From NCBI GenBank assembly GCA_009801085.1, contig VNWV01000004.1:2790001-2854000 (forward strand): DNA of 64,000 bases, written 5' to 3'. Numbering within the stretch: position 1 is the first letter of the stretch; each line of letters opens with the position of its first letter. The translations under genes were made by a program, and so were the position numbers. Below, in pieces: positions 32,484 to 43,854 of this stretch. This DNA is from Lasiodiplodia sp. COLG20. Lineage: Eukaryota; Ascomycota; Dothideomycetes; Botryosphaeriales; Botryosphaeriaceae. A model generated the notes under the pieces. The model did not search any database. It was not told the origin of the DNA and saw nothing but the letters and a program-made list of their open reading frames with translations.

Positions 32484-35038
32484 GCTGGCGGATGTGGACA
32501 TTTGCTCAAGTATCAGTGAAAAAGAATGGGGAAGAAAAGGAAATGCTTGAGAACGGTCATACTGAAGGAAGTTTCAAAAGGGAGAGGTTTCAAAAATGAG
32601 CGAAAACGATTCGACTACTCCCCACGGTTGCATAGGGGTAGATAGACATAGGATTTCTTTTACAAGACCATAGACTCTAGTCATGGCCAGTAGCCTCTCT
32701 CATAGAGACTACTGAATTATATCAGGCTTTGCCAAAAAGAAGATGACTTCAGTGACCCCGCAAATGTGAAAGTGCCGAAAAATCTGCCGCTGTACGCCGA
32801 CGTCGATTTTAGATCTTGAGCTTGATGAAGCCACCAGGAAGTACCCAATTGCTATCGTCACGATGTTTCCGATTCCGAGACAAGCGGACAAGTAAATCGG
32901 TCCATTCGTCATTGGCTGGTTCGTAACAGGTCTGCGGGGAAACCCTGCTGTTCCCTTGTTAAGGCGCAAGCTTGACCGCTGCATCTGAAGAAACTTTGGA
33001 ATGGAAGCCTGTGCGGACAGGACCAATGGGAAACAGTCTTGGTAGCTCAAAATCTGGGGCCCACGTGGTGGATTTTAGGTGTATCTGGCGCGCTGGCGCG
33101 TCCGGGGTTTGCCCAGTTTATCGATTGCATATATCGTGACGTCAACAAATTTTGTCAGGTTGGTCTGCTCATCACCACATTGTGATGCCATAGATACTTC
33201 AAGCATCATCGCAATGAGAGATACACTTTAGCGTACCTGATTTTGCTGGATACGGTGATCATGAGGTAGGTCTCAAATTAAAGCACCCTTCTGCTTCGGA
33301 TGACAGCCGATTGGTCGCCTGAGACAGAAAGCCGGTTCGCTTATCGAGATGGATGCAGATGGCGCCTACATACTCGAGGTGTTGATAACAACAGCCGAAG
33401 ACTACCGAGGGTATGCAGCGGCAGTACCCGAGGTCTGCAGGGCCTAAATACTGCAGATCCCCTGACTCTGTCGTGCAGACAAATGGCTTGAAGTAGTGCC
33501 GATAGAGTCTAGCTGGAATTCAAATTGATCGCACGGCATTAGCCTGTTTGAGAAGCATGGGCATTGCGGCTCGATACCACGGCTGTTCAAGCCCATGTAT
33601 CTACAGTCTTGCAACAGTCCATCCTGATCCCCCGATATGAACGAAATCCATCGAATCTGAAGCTCTCAGGATTGCGCCACTCTGGCTTCTGATGAAAGGA
33701 TCCTCTTTTGCATAAACCACGTGGGAACGGAAGGTGGACAAGCAGCTGTTCTGATTGGCGTGTTCGCACAGGAACGCACGGATTCCAAGAGCGGGCATTC
33801 TCCGCACTTGACTCCCCGCACACAAGCAACCAACCCCACAGAACCCTTCCCCAGATCGTCGGCGTGGCACCTCGTAACGGCAGCTCCATGGCCGGTTGGT
33901 TGGCTAATGGACCAGGTCCCACGCGATAAACCCACGCAATAAAACGCAAATACTGACGCGCACTGGCTCTCTGCCCACAGCGCCATCGGCTTGTTCCAGC
34001 TGGCGATGCGTTTCTGCCTATGCGCCACCACGATAGACGGTGACAGCAGTCGGCATCACGACTGGAACAACTGCCGGGGTGTGGAGCTGATCTTCCCGGG
34101 GTCATAGGTGCCGAAGCGGCAGCGCGAGTCGCACGCTACTGCAGTGGCGGTAAAGCTTCCGCCACCAGCGCGCACTTAGCAGAAGCCAAGCTCCAAGTCT
34201 TGTCAGTCACTGCCGTCGCAGCCTAAAACCGCTGGCGCGTGCATGCCGTGTGCCAACTGCCGACTACCGTTATGAAGCTTCCCCAGCACTCGTGAGTACC
34301 TCTTGCTGTCAGCTCACAAACCTTAGGCGCCGATCAGGCCCGCCGTTGTGTACCTGTCCACGCTTCACAAAGTAACTTTTGTCCAGAGTTCATAGCGCCG
34401 CGCCGCTCGTGGCTGGTTGCATCGCTCGCCCCCTGGTTCAACCAATACACAGGCCGCTGGCGATAAGGCGTGTTGTGCCGCGCACAAATGTCATCGGGCC
34501 CTTCCAGATTCTGATGGTTGACCGACCAGCCTCTTTGAGCCACGCTCTAATCAGACCGGGGCCCCGGATTTCTCCTTGATCCTCCCCAAAGCGGGCGGTC
34601 TCAGGGTACATGGATCTTCCGATTAGTGGCACTACCCCACGGCATGGCGCTCCAAGCTTGCATATATTAACGTCCATCGTCGCCTCTGTCGACGTCTCGT
34701 GTACTCTGAGACGGTGTGTTGGCACACTTTCTTCCATTGCCGTGCGCAGCGCACTTCCCTTACTTTATTCTCGCCGGTCGCACGCTTCCCTATCGACAGA
34801 CGCGCCCAGGGCTTCAATTCACACCAATCGGATACATTGTTAGCTGCATTGTGGAAGAGCTTGGACGATACCCTAGTCGCGACGTGCATGTCTCAGCGTC
34901 ACGAAGTTTAATTGGGGGACGACTCAGAACAATATAAGAACACCAAGTCAGTTCAAGCGAGCGCTGCCATCGTCAGGTTCTCCAACACTGCGATTCTTTT
35001 CCCCGAGGCATCCAGGCCTTGGACAGAAGCCGCTCATC
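32484..35038. other. Gene-free 2.5 kb between array and MFS gene
   Basis: Several overlapping short ORFs on both strands (33.3-34.9 kb) show no family motif, leader or splice pattern. No transposase remnant or long repeat was recognised. It marks the boundary between the family array and the metabolic genes. Confidence 0.45.
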
Positions 35039-36997
35039 ATGGAGACGAATTACACGGACAAGGTACAACAGCTGGCACACTCGTCCGACTTTTCGCTGAC
35101 AGTTTTTCAGGATCTCCACGAGATCGAGGATGAGCTCCACATCGAGATTTTACCGGGCACGGAGATCATGCGGGATGTCGGTTCGCACCACTTTGTGAAG
35201 TCTGGCGACACCACGCACCGTGTGCTCGTTCCACAGCCCACGGACGACAGGCACGACCCGCTCAACTGGACCGGATGGTGGAAAGCCTCGGCCATCACCG
35301 TCACCACGTACATCACCTTCGTGCAGGGCTTTGGGCCCCTCGCGCTGGCACCGCAGTTCGAATACTACATGAAAGACTTCAATTGCAGCTTGGCCGACGC
35401 GATCCAGTTCACTGGTGTCTGTATTCTGGTCTTGGGTTTCAGCAATTTCATCTGGTGAGCTCCTCGGCTTCCCCATTGGCTTTGTTCGATGTGCCACAAG
35501 ACGCTGACGAGAATATGGTGTCCAGGGTTCCCATTAGCTCTTCGTTTGGCCGCCGCCCCGTCCTCTTCTTCTCGACGCTCATCTGCTTCGCCTCGTCCAT
35601 CTGGCGCGCCGAAGCCAAAACGTACGGTAGCTTCATGGGCGCATGCGTTGTCAACGGCATTGGCGCTGGTCCCGCCGAAACAATGCAGCCCGCAATCATC
35701 GCCGACATTTTCTTCCTGCACGACCGCGGAAAGTGGAACACGTTGTATTGGGTCGCATACATGGGGTCGCTGATGTGAGCTGACTCCCTTTCCCCTCCCC
35801 CCAACAACTGCTTGGAGAAGCTGACAATTTCGCTCGTCTTCAGGGTTGGTCCGATCATTTCCGGCTCGATGGCGCTCCACGCCGGCTGGCGCAGCTTCTG
35901 GTGGCTCAACACGGGGCTTCTCGGGCTGGGCTGCCTGCTCGTCGCCTTCCTGTACCCCGAGTCCAAGTTTCCACGACCGCACGACCACGTCCACCCGCCA
36001 GCCAAGCCCGTCTCCCCCGCCGCCTCCACCACCGAGGAGAAGGACAACGCCACGACCATCGAATTCGCGTCGTCCGGCGGCGACGGCATCGCCCAAGTCC
36101 CCACCGCCACCTCCACCGCCGCCGCGGCTGCCATCGACCTCGAAGCCACGCCCACCGCCCAACGCGACCCATGGCTGGGCCGCGGCACGCCCTCGAAGAA
36201 GCAATGGGGCATCTACCAAGCGAACGCGCACCCGTGGCGGAGCATCTTCCTGGACCTGTGGATACCATGGAAGCTGTTCGCGTTCCCGATCGTCGAGTTC
36301 GCGTCCTTCGTCGTGTCGTGGTCGTGCTCGTCCTTCCTGGCCATCAACCTCACGCAGGTCCAGAACTTCGCCGCACCCCCTTACGGCTTCTCCTCCGAGG
36401 TCATCGGCTTCATGAACTTCGCCATCCTCGTCGGCGCCTTCATCGGTCTCTTTACCGCCGGGCCCCTGAGCGACTGGGTCGCCGCGAAGCTGACGGCCCG
36501 CAATGGCGGCATCAGGGAGCCCGAGATGCGCCTGCCGGCGATGATTCCGTACGTGCTTATTATGATTTTGGGGAATGTGTGCGTGGCGGTGGGGTACGAT
36601 GAGAAGTGGCACTGGGCGCCCATCGTTATTGTTGGGTATGCGTGTGCGGGTATACAGGTTGCGGCGCTGCCGGCTATTGCGAGCACCTATGCTGTGGACA
36701 GCTACAAGCCTGTCGCGGGCAGCTTGTTCGTCAGCATCACTGTGAATAAGAATCTGTGGGGTTACGGGTTCAGCAAATTTATCACGCCGTGGAGCGAGGA
36801 GGTTGGGTAAGTCATTCATTCGTCTTTGGTATGATGGAGAGCGTTTTGCTGACAGGATCTCGTACAGATTTATCCCACCGATCATGACGAATATGGCGCT
36901 GATTACGTTCTTCTCGGCTTGCGGTATCATCTTCTACTATTACGGAAAGACGATGCGGAGGTGGAGCAAGAACAGCAACGTGCATAAGATGGAGTAG
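35039..36997 (+). CDS. MFS transporter, DHA1-like drug/polyamine type
   Basis: Exons 35039..35454, 35526..35774, 35844..36806 and 36868..36997 (introns 71, 69 and 61 nt, all phase 2), 585 residues. A hydrophilic N-terminus carries DPLNWTGWWKAS, the usual lead-in to the first membrane helix of fungal DHA1 proton antiporters. SSSFGRRPVLFFS is the MFS loop 2-3 signature. Twelve membrane spans are expected; the central loop is long and Pro/Ala/Thr-rich (about residues 270-340). The C-terminus after the last span is short. It would export or import small organic molecules at the plasma membrane; the substrate cannot be read from sequence. It neighbours a flavin monooxygenase and a dioxygenase, so a shared pathway is possible. 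Confidence 0.88.
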
Positions 36998-37345
36998 GTT
37001 GGGGCAGTGGAGACATCAAATAATGTGTGATGGTTGTGGTGCTACGTATATCAGGATTCTCAAGACTTTGAGGACTACGAGAGGCATCTTGTTGCTCATG
37101 TAGTCATGAATGAATATGATTCAATCAAAAAGTCTCTGTCCAGCTGCATTCAAGAGACAATCCGTTTCATAAGAAGGATTCAAGTTTCCATGAGTACTCA
37201 CGCTTCCAGCTATCAACAAATTTTATGGTCTAAATGGCCAGACGTCGCACTGGTGGATTTCGGTAGTGGCCATTCAAAAACAAGTCACCAATGTTCAAGA
37301 CAGTCACTTCAAGTCTAAAGATTGTTTATCTCAATATGCTAACAT
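36998..37345. other. Convergent intergenic region
   Basis: 3' flanks of the convergent MFS and monooxygenase genes. AT-rich; nothing else seen. Confidence 0.4.
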
Positions 37346-38851
37346 TCATCCATTTACCATGGCCATAGTTGTGCCATTGCGCTGTCTCTGCTGGAAGTCT
37401 CGCGCTCCGTTGTAATTGCAGTTGTAGTCCATGAACTCGGCCGTCGTCCTGCAGAAAATCAGTTGGTCAGCAACAATCACTACTGATCAGGGGCAGAGAG
37501 CACCCACAGCGTAACCTTAGCATCCTTCCCATTCGTCGCCGGCCTCGCCGCCTGCCGACTATACGCCTGAATCAGCGTTGCCCTCTCATACCTACACGCC
37601 ACCATCTCCTGCAACCTCCTCCCCACCTCCTCCCCATCAACACACCCCTCCACATCCTCAAACACCGCCCCCAACGCCTCCGCATCCTCCAAACTCTGAC
37701 TCGCCCCTTGCCCCTGCGTCGGCAACATCGCATGCGCCGCATCGCCCACCAGCACGACCCTCCCCCTGCACCACCTCTCCAACGGCTCCAGATCCCTCAA
37801 CTGCCACAACCCGATCGCCCCCTCCACCAACCCAAACATGCCCGTCACCCACTCCGGGAAATCCCGATACGCCTCCCTCAGCGCCTCCAGCTCGCCCTCG
37901 CTGTTCCACGACGCGCCGGCGTCGTCCTTCTCAGCCATCAACTCGTCCGGCACGAGCGCGACGACAGCGTAGTCCCCCGCGGTCGGGTCAGAGGGAGACG
38001 TGCGGCACGGCCCCATGACGAGCCGCCTGTCCCAGCCCATGACCATGCTGGTGTACGGCGCGGCCGGGTCGATGCGTGCGGTGAAGGCTGGGGCAGAGGC
38101 GCGCAAGCGCGATATCGGGACCATGAAGCGGTACGCGGAGAGGCCCGTTGGGATGGCGGAGGGGGGTGGGTCCTGCGCTAGGACGCTGGCGCGCAGGGCG
38201 CTGCGGATGCCGTCGGCGGCGATGATGAGGTCGGCGGTCAGGATGGTGGACTTGGGTTCGTCTCTACCGCTGTCAGCGTCGTCGCCATTGCTTGCGAGCA
38301 TGACAGTGCCAGCCTCCGGATCGCAAGCCACGACGCGCGCGCGCAGCCGGATCGAGGCGGGCGGGTGCGGGCGGGAAGCGCTGGTGGTGGCGTGTAGTAG
38401 CAGGGCGTGCAGGTCGCGGCGGTGGTAGACGACGCGGTCCGCGCCGTACGCGTCGCGCCCCTTGGTCAGCGGGATCTCCTTGACCAGCTCGCCGTCGGTC
38501 GAGTAGATGCGGAAGCCCCTGTCGACGATGCGCGGGCACGCGGGTTCGCTGTTGTCGGTACCCGCGCCGACGACCCAGCGCTGCTCGAGGATCTTGGAGG
38601 CGTTGGGTTGCAGCGAGATGGCGGCGCCGACTTCGCGCAGGAAGCTGGATTGCTCGAGGATGGTGATGTGTCGGTTGGGCCCGCGGAGGGCTATGGCCTG
38701 TGGTTTGGGACATGGGTGTTAGAGACAATGTTTTTTTTTTTTCCTTGTAGGACAGGGAGCTCCATTGGCTTACCGCGCTGAGCCCAGCGATTCCGCCGCC
38801 GACTATTATGATACGGAATGGTCTCTTTCCATCTTTTTCTGAGGAAGACAT
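37346..38851 (-). CDS. FAD-dependent monooxygenase, salicylate-hydroxylase-like
   Basis: Minus strand, exons 38851..38774, 38697..37508 and 37448..37346 (introns 76 and 59 nt), 456 residues. The N-terminal Rossmann motif is IIIVGGGIAGLSA at 14-26, with the first intron directly after it. Further on are the DG motif (IIAADGIRSALR) and the GD motif (VVLVGDAAHAMLP), which place it in the group A flavoprotein hydroxylases (FAD_binding_3). The last exon was chosen because it adds a DYNCNYNGARDF end typical of these enzymes; without it the frame stops at 37480. Such enzymes use NAD(P)H and oxygen to hydroxylate aromatic or related rings. The specific substrate is unknown. It is divergent from the dioxygenase gene, sharing a 487-bp promoter. 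Intron 1 holds a long A-run on the coding strand. Confidence 0.88.
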
Positions 38852-39338
38852 AGTGTGTTGCTTGGAATGGTGGCTTCAGCTCGGAAACTTCGGGATCAGT
38901 GAACCACACAGTCTGTGACGCCCATTTTGTTGCGCCAGCACTTCACTTATCACTCACCGATCTCATTTGGCTCCTTGAAAGACCCCACAGGGTACTGTGG
39001 GGTCGGAAAGGGCGTGCATCTACAACCCCGCAGTCCCGGGTCGGAAACGCCGCGCTAAATCGGAAAGGTGGACAGCTGCGGAGGATCTACCATCAGCCGC
39101 CCACCTTTCCGAGAACTTCAATCTGTATTGACCGGGTCGGAGACAACTCCCAGAGGGATTGGAAGACAGGCGTGTGAAAGCGGAATCCTCTTTGGATCTG
39201 CGATCAGGAAGCTGACCGCTAGTGTCCTTAAAATGGCTCCAAATCTTGCGCTTGTCGTCCAAAGCCCTCTCTCAACGTTAACTCCAACGCGGAACTTCGT
39301 TCTGACCACTTGAAGAGAAACAAAGACTCACAACAAGC
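38852..39338. promoter_or_regulatory. Divergent promoter with inverted repeats and TCGGAAA boxes
   Basis: Shared by the FAD monooxygenase (minus) and the dioxygenase (plus). Two perfect inverted repeats are present: GACCCCACAG / CTGTGGGGTC (38981-38990, 38995-39004; 4-base spacer) and TCGGAAAGGTGG / CCACCTTTCCGA (39060-39071, 39101-39112; 29-base spacer). TCGGAAA also occurs at 39003 and 39041. CGG half-sites in inverted order are the known target type of Zn2Cys6 regulators, one of which is encoded nearby. Binding here is inferred. Confidence 0.55.
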
Positions 39339-40626
39339 ATGTCTGCCCAGCCCCTCCAGGCCCAGCCCTCCGGCCCCAACCGTCTGCTCTGCTCTGAGTC
39401 GGACAAGCTCTACGGCGACTTCCGCGATGATCTCTCCCGCGACGGCTACGCCATCATCAAAGGCGCCATCCCTCGCGAGCGCGCCGACAAGTACGCCGAC
39501 GAGATGTACTCGTGGCTCGAAGGCTTGTACGCCATCTCTCTCACCCTCTCCCCCCACCACCAACCTTCCCACCCACCCCAACCAACCCTCTCTAACGCCT
39601 CCCACCCAGCAACCTCGGCTTCAACCGCCACGACCCCAGCACCGTGCACAAGCGACACCTCCCACACATCACCGAAAAAGGCATGATCCTCAACTACGCG
39701 GCAACGCACGAGTCCTTCGCCTGGGCCATCCGCGGCGAACCCGGCGTCATCAACACCTTCGCCGCCGTCTACGACACGCCCGACCTGCTCGTCTCGTTCG
39801 ACGCGCTCAACGCCTCGTTCCCGAACCGCACCGACATTCCGGCCAACTCCCCCTGGCCGCACCAAGACCAGGACCCGGAGCGGCCCGGCTTCCGCTGCCT
39901 GCAGGGGCTGGTCAACCTGCTGCCGAACGGCGCCGACGACGGCGGGCTGATCGTGTGCCGCGGCGCGCACAGGCTGAGCGACGCGTTTCATGATGCGATG
40001 AGGGCGGCGAGGGACGAGCGCATCCCGGCGTGGACGAACGAGTGGTACGGGTTCACGGATAGGGGCATGAGGTGGCTGGAGGAGCAAGGGTGCGAGTGGG
40101 TGAAGTTGTGTGCGGAGCCGGGCGATCTGCTGCTCTGGGATAGTCGGACGCCGCATTACAACTTGAGCCCGACGGCGGGCAAGGAGGGCGCCAGGCCGAG
40201 GTTTGCGATTTATACGTGCTATATGCCTGTGGCGGAGGCGACGCAGGAGGATTTGAGGAGGAAGAGGGAGGCGTTTGAGAGTGAGTATTTCACCCCTGTC
40301 TTCTTTATTCCGGTTGGGGATGTCCTTTCTTGCGTCAGCAGCAACATGGCTTTGGGAAACGGGGGCGCTGACGATTGAGTACAGAGCGCGTCGGGACTAC
40401 TCACTGGCCCAATGCCAAACATGTTGGCAGCAATGTCGCGAAGCGCGATGGCGAGGATGATCCGCACAACAGGTTCAAGCCGGTCAACGAGCCAGTCTTG
40501 GATGAGCGCACCTTCAGGCTCACTGGTATTCCGTACATTCAGGAAACGGTTGAAGTCCCGGTTGCTGCCGTAGTCGAGGCTCCCCAAACGCAAAGCATCC
40601 AGCCCGAGGTGGCAGTAGGAGCGTGA
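39339..40626 (+). CDS. Phytanoyl-CoA dioxygenase (PhyH) family protein
   Basis: Exons 39339..39526, 39610..40280 and 40385..40626 (introns 83 and 104 nt), 366 residues. The Fe(II) site is readable: H147 and D149 in WPHQDQDPE, and distal H245 in DSRTPHYN, with R258/R260 (GARPRFAIY) as the likely 2-oxoglutarate-binding arginine. DRDGYAIIKG-like sequence (SRDGYAIIKGAIP) near the N-terminus is typical of PhyH proteins. These are non-haem iron, 2-oxoglutarate-dependent oxygenases; fungal members act in lipid or secondary metabolism. The substrate is not evident. It is divergently arranged with a flavin monooxygenase. The C-terminal exon is hydrophilic and Val/Pro-rich. Confidence 0.87.
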
Positions 40627-40951
40627 GAGGGGAGATGTGGATCTGGTATATGAGTGTAGTGGACATTGCGCCACCTTACCGCTGGGGTTCATTGAAAGCA
40701 AATGACAAATGGAAAATACGCTCGTTGAAAGAAGTTTGAGAGTGGTCTTGAAATTGTAGCTCAATCGATTCGTGTTTCTGGCCCAAATTTGCAATACTAG
40801 CAATAATCGCTTGAGGAAAGAAAGGAAAACCCAGATCTCGCTATGCAGGTGAATCGGAACTTAAAAGCCTTTAAAGTAATATTACAACAACCATAAGAAA
40901 ATGTGGATATCATTGTCAAGAGGAAAGCGGAGTTGAAAGTGTGGATTCCCA
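40627..40951. other. Convergent intergenic region
   Basis: 3' flanks of the dioxygenase and transcription-factor genes. AT-rich; no other feature seen. Confidence 0.4.
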
Positions 40952-43324
40952 TCATGCCCCTGAGACCCCCTCATCAAAATGCGGTAATCCCAAAAACGCT
41001 TCGAGATCATAGTCCCATGGGCCAGTCTCGAAGTTTAGATTGCCGGAAAGAAGTTGCGACCAGGGCTCTTCGTTTAGGATATTGAGTTGATCGGTGGATT
41101 GGAAAATGTGGAACGACTCGTCATTGGCAGTCGATTCGGAAAGATTCAGCCGGTGTGCATCGTGTACAATGCCTGTTCCGCTTGTCTGCGATTGGTCGCT
41201 GATAGGAGATAACTCCGGAGCGGGTGTTGCGTGCTCCGCGTGCTTAGAGGCGGCATCTCGCATAAGCGCAAACATTTTGTTGAAGGCTGGGTCTTGGCCG
41301 ATCGACTCAAACATCCCTTCCGTCAATGTCGCAATATTCAGAAGTAGCTAGCAGAATATTTAGCTGGTGGCTCATGAAGAAGGATTGTCGCAGAAACTTA
41401 CTGCCAGATCACTCCGTACGTTCCAACGAGCAGGATGTTTGAGTACAGAGATAGTAAGGACGAACGTAGCCAATAATGGCGAAGAGGCAGTAAGAGGATG
41501 CACGAAGTCTCCGCATGAGCTCCTGAGTTCGTTGAGCACTTGGACAATGGTACGAGCAGAGGCAACACAAATATCTTCCGCCTTGCTTAGCCGGTAAGAT
41601 GGCTGGCTGTCTGGCACGTGACGTTTGACCTGGTCGCGGAAGACATTCGTATCGAGAATCAGAGCCGTCCGGTGGAGGGTGATGAGACTGCATGCATGCC
41701 TTGAGTATGTATGCAAGAAGTAGCTTTAAGATCACACTCACGCTTCGTGATATGACGCCGAGAAGAAGGTCGCAAAGGGCTGATCGTCGGGGGTACAGTA
41801 CAGAGTGGAGCCGGGGCGCAGATTGTCTGGAAGCTTCTGCGCCCACTCGACGAGTCGATGGTCCAGGTGTGCAGTGTCGTGAAGAAACTCACGCATACCT
41901 CTTCTCCGGTTCGCTTGGCTGGTCATACTCCATGCAATGGCGCTTTGCACTTGCGCAAGCCCGACCAAGTGATGCAAGAACAGAGAAGCGGCATCTGCAG
42001 CAGGGGTTGACTGGTCACAGTCCTCGTCATGGATTGCGGAGGGACGTCCGGTTTGAAGGGCCATCATTTTCTCGAGGCAAAAGAGCGACCACCAAATATT
42101 ACGGTCAAGGGTCATATTTTTCCGGAGCGCATCTGGCATAGCGTCCTTTTGGAGGCGATGCAGGCCAAGAGATTGAGCCATGCGAACTGCATGGCCGATC
42201 ACGTGCCAAGCGACTCCTTCTTTGTGGCGAGCCCTGAGAGCAAGAGCCAGAAGTAGCAATGCTTGAATAGATCTTTGATACGGCGCAGCCACAATGTGGG
42301 CGTACATTGAATAAGCACTGGTGAGGTATTCAGTGGCTGGTTCCGATGGCTGGCCAGAGGTGGCGTCCATTCCGATGCTTGTAACGGCATAGCAGCAAGC
42401 AAGGGAAGGTAGATCCGATACACTGAGGCTTTGTGCGTCTTTTGCGGCAAATTTGGCGAAGATTTGAGCAAGGTCCGGGAGGTCCAGAACAGGAAACAGA
42501 GGGTAGATTCGGGATTTGTAGACGGAGAGGTACTTGGCGCATTCTGAATAAGGGGGCAAGGGCTTGGGGGAGGTCCATAAATTAAGGGAGAACTCTTCGG
42601 CTGTTGTTATGCCGTAACGAAAATACTGAGAGATTTTGGGCCAGGGTCCACGTCGCGAAAAAGAAAGGTCGAGCCACTGGACAAGGACTTGCGAGCTGCT
42701 GGCGCCAAGGAACTTGCGCTTCACGGGTTCATCGCCGTAGTTGAGTGCGTAGTCAGAACTTTGCGGGGTGAGGACGGCAGACGGCCGTAGTTCTTCGTCG
42801 CCAGCAGCTGCAAATTCAGTGGGAGGCTTCGGAGGAGACTGAAGAGGGCCTTCGCGGCTGGATGCCTGGGGGGCCGCGAACGTCGTCCCGGGCGTCGCAA
42901 ACTTGGTCCACGTCGCGGGAAGGGGAGCGTTCGCTGCGCAGGCGAGAGTCGAACTGGCCGTGCTGAAGGTCTCCGGCTGGAGCGAGGCTGGAGTTGTTGG
43001 GACCAGCAGACTCGTGGCGGTACTTGCAGTGGTTGAGGAATACGGCGAATCCGGATCCGAGCGACATGGTGGCGGTTGGTGTTCGTTTTTGGAGTGCTTT
43101 TTGGAGTGCTTGCGGTCAGCGGAGGAGAGCTCTTTGCCGCTCTTTGGTTCAGTTGTAACGCAGTCGAGGTTGCGAAGGCGACAGTTCAGACAAGAGGGGA
43201 GGGATTCATCACAGCGGACCTTCTGCTTGCGGCACCAGTTGCAGGCGCGAGAGAGGCGCTTACGTTTGGGTGGCTGAATCGGCGCGCCTCCTATTGGCTG
43301 CCCCGCGGACCCCTTGTCTGTCAT
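40952..43324 (-). CDS. Zn2Cys6 fungal transcription factor
   Basis: Minus strand, exons 43324..41742, 41687..41402 and 41347..40952 (introns 54 and 54 nt; GTGAGT and GTAAGT donors), 754 residues. The zinc cluster is C28-x2-C31-x6-C38-x6-C45-x2-C48-x6-C55 (ACNWCRKQKVRC...), preceded by a basic PPKRKRLSR stretch. A Ser/Thr/Pro linker follows, then a fungal-specific transcription factor domain (YLSVYKSRIYPLFPVLD through RNIWWSLFCLEKMMAL with TGRPSAI). The C-terminus is acidic (ETGPWDYDLEAFLG), a plausible activation region. The frame is open upstream to 43708, but the ATG at 43324 gives the conventional N-terminus. It probably regulates neighbouring genes, most directly the divergent MFS gene. 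Target genes are inferred from position only. Confidence 0.9.
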
Positions 43325-43854
43325 GCCGGCGCGTGAGCTCTCGTGAGACAAGGCAGCAGTGACGCCGCCCGTCGGCAACCGCGCATGCCGCGCTCTGCTC
43401 TTATCCAATGCCATCCGGCATGTGGAGGGGATCGGCCATTGCCTCACCACACGTGCGCGGCCAGTGGCTGGAATACTGCGGGGTAGCGGCCCAGAGCAGC
43501 CACCAGCTGGAATACGCCACAGCAGTGCTGCATCTATTCGACAGGCACCGCCGGAATGCCGTCCGGAAGACGGGTGGCGGCCATCGAAGGGACGATCCGC
43601 GGGAGATATCCTGGCCCCGGCCACCACTTCGCTTCTGGCGGAAATCCCGACGGTTGCGTAAATCGTGGCCTCGGGAGACGCTCGGGCTCCCGCGTCGTAG
43701 CCGCCCACATTCCTCGCTCGCCGACCACCTTATCCTCGCTATCCGTTTCCGAGAAGCTTTCCGACTTGGCACCTGGATAAAATGGAAGACGACGCTTTGG
43801 AAGCTGAAGGAATCTTGGCCCTTTCGCCAGATTCGTTTCAATCCTTAGCGCACC
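43325..43854. promoter_or_regulatory. Divergent promoter of Zn2Cys6 regulator and MFS gene
   Basis: A 530-bp region between divergent start codons. It contains ATGCC-ATCC-GGCAT, a perfect short inverted repeat near 43408-43421, and CGG-AATG-CCG at 43552-43561, an inverted CGG arrangement of the kind Zn2Cys6 dimers bind. Autoregulation and control of the transporter are plausible but inferred. Confidence 0.4.

Noticed and set aside
33300..34937. Several short ORFs before the MFS gene
   Set aside because: No motif, no splice continuity and opposite-strand overlaps; not accepted as genes.
35365..36930. 521-residue ORF on the minus strand
   Set aside because: It lies antisense to the MFS gene, spans two of its introns and has no domain features; it is a shadow of GC-rich third codon positions.
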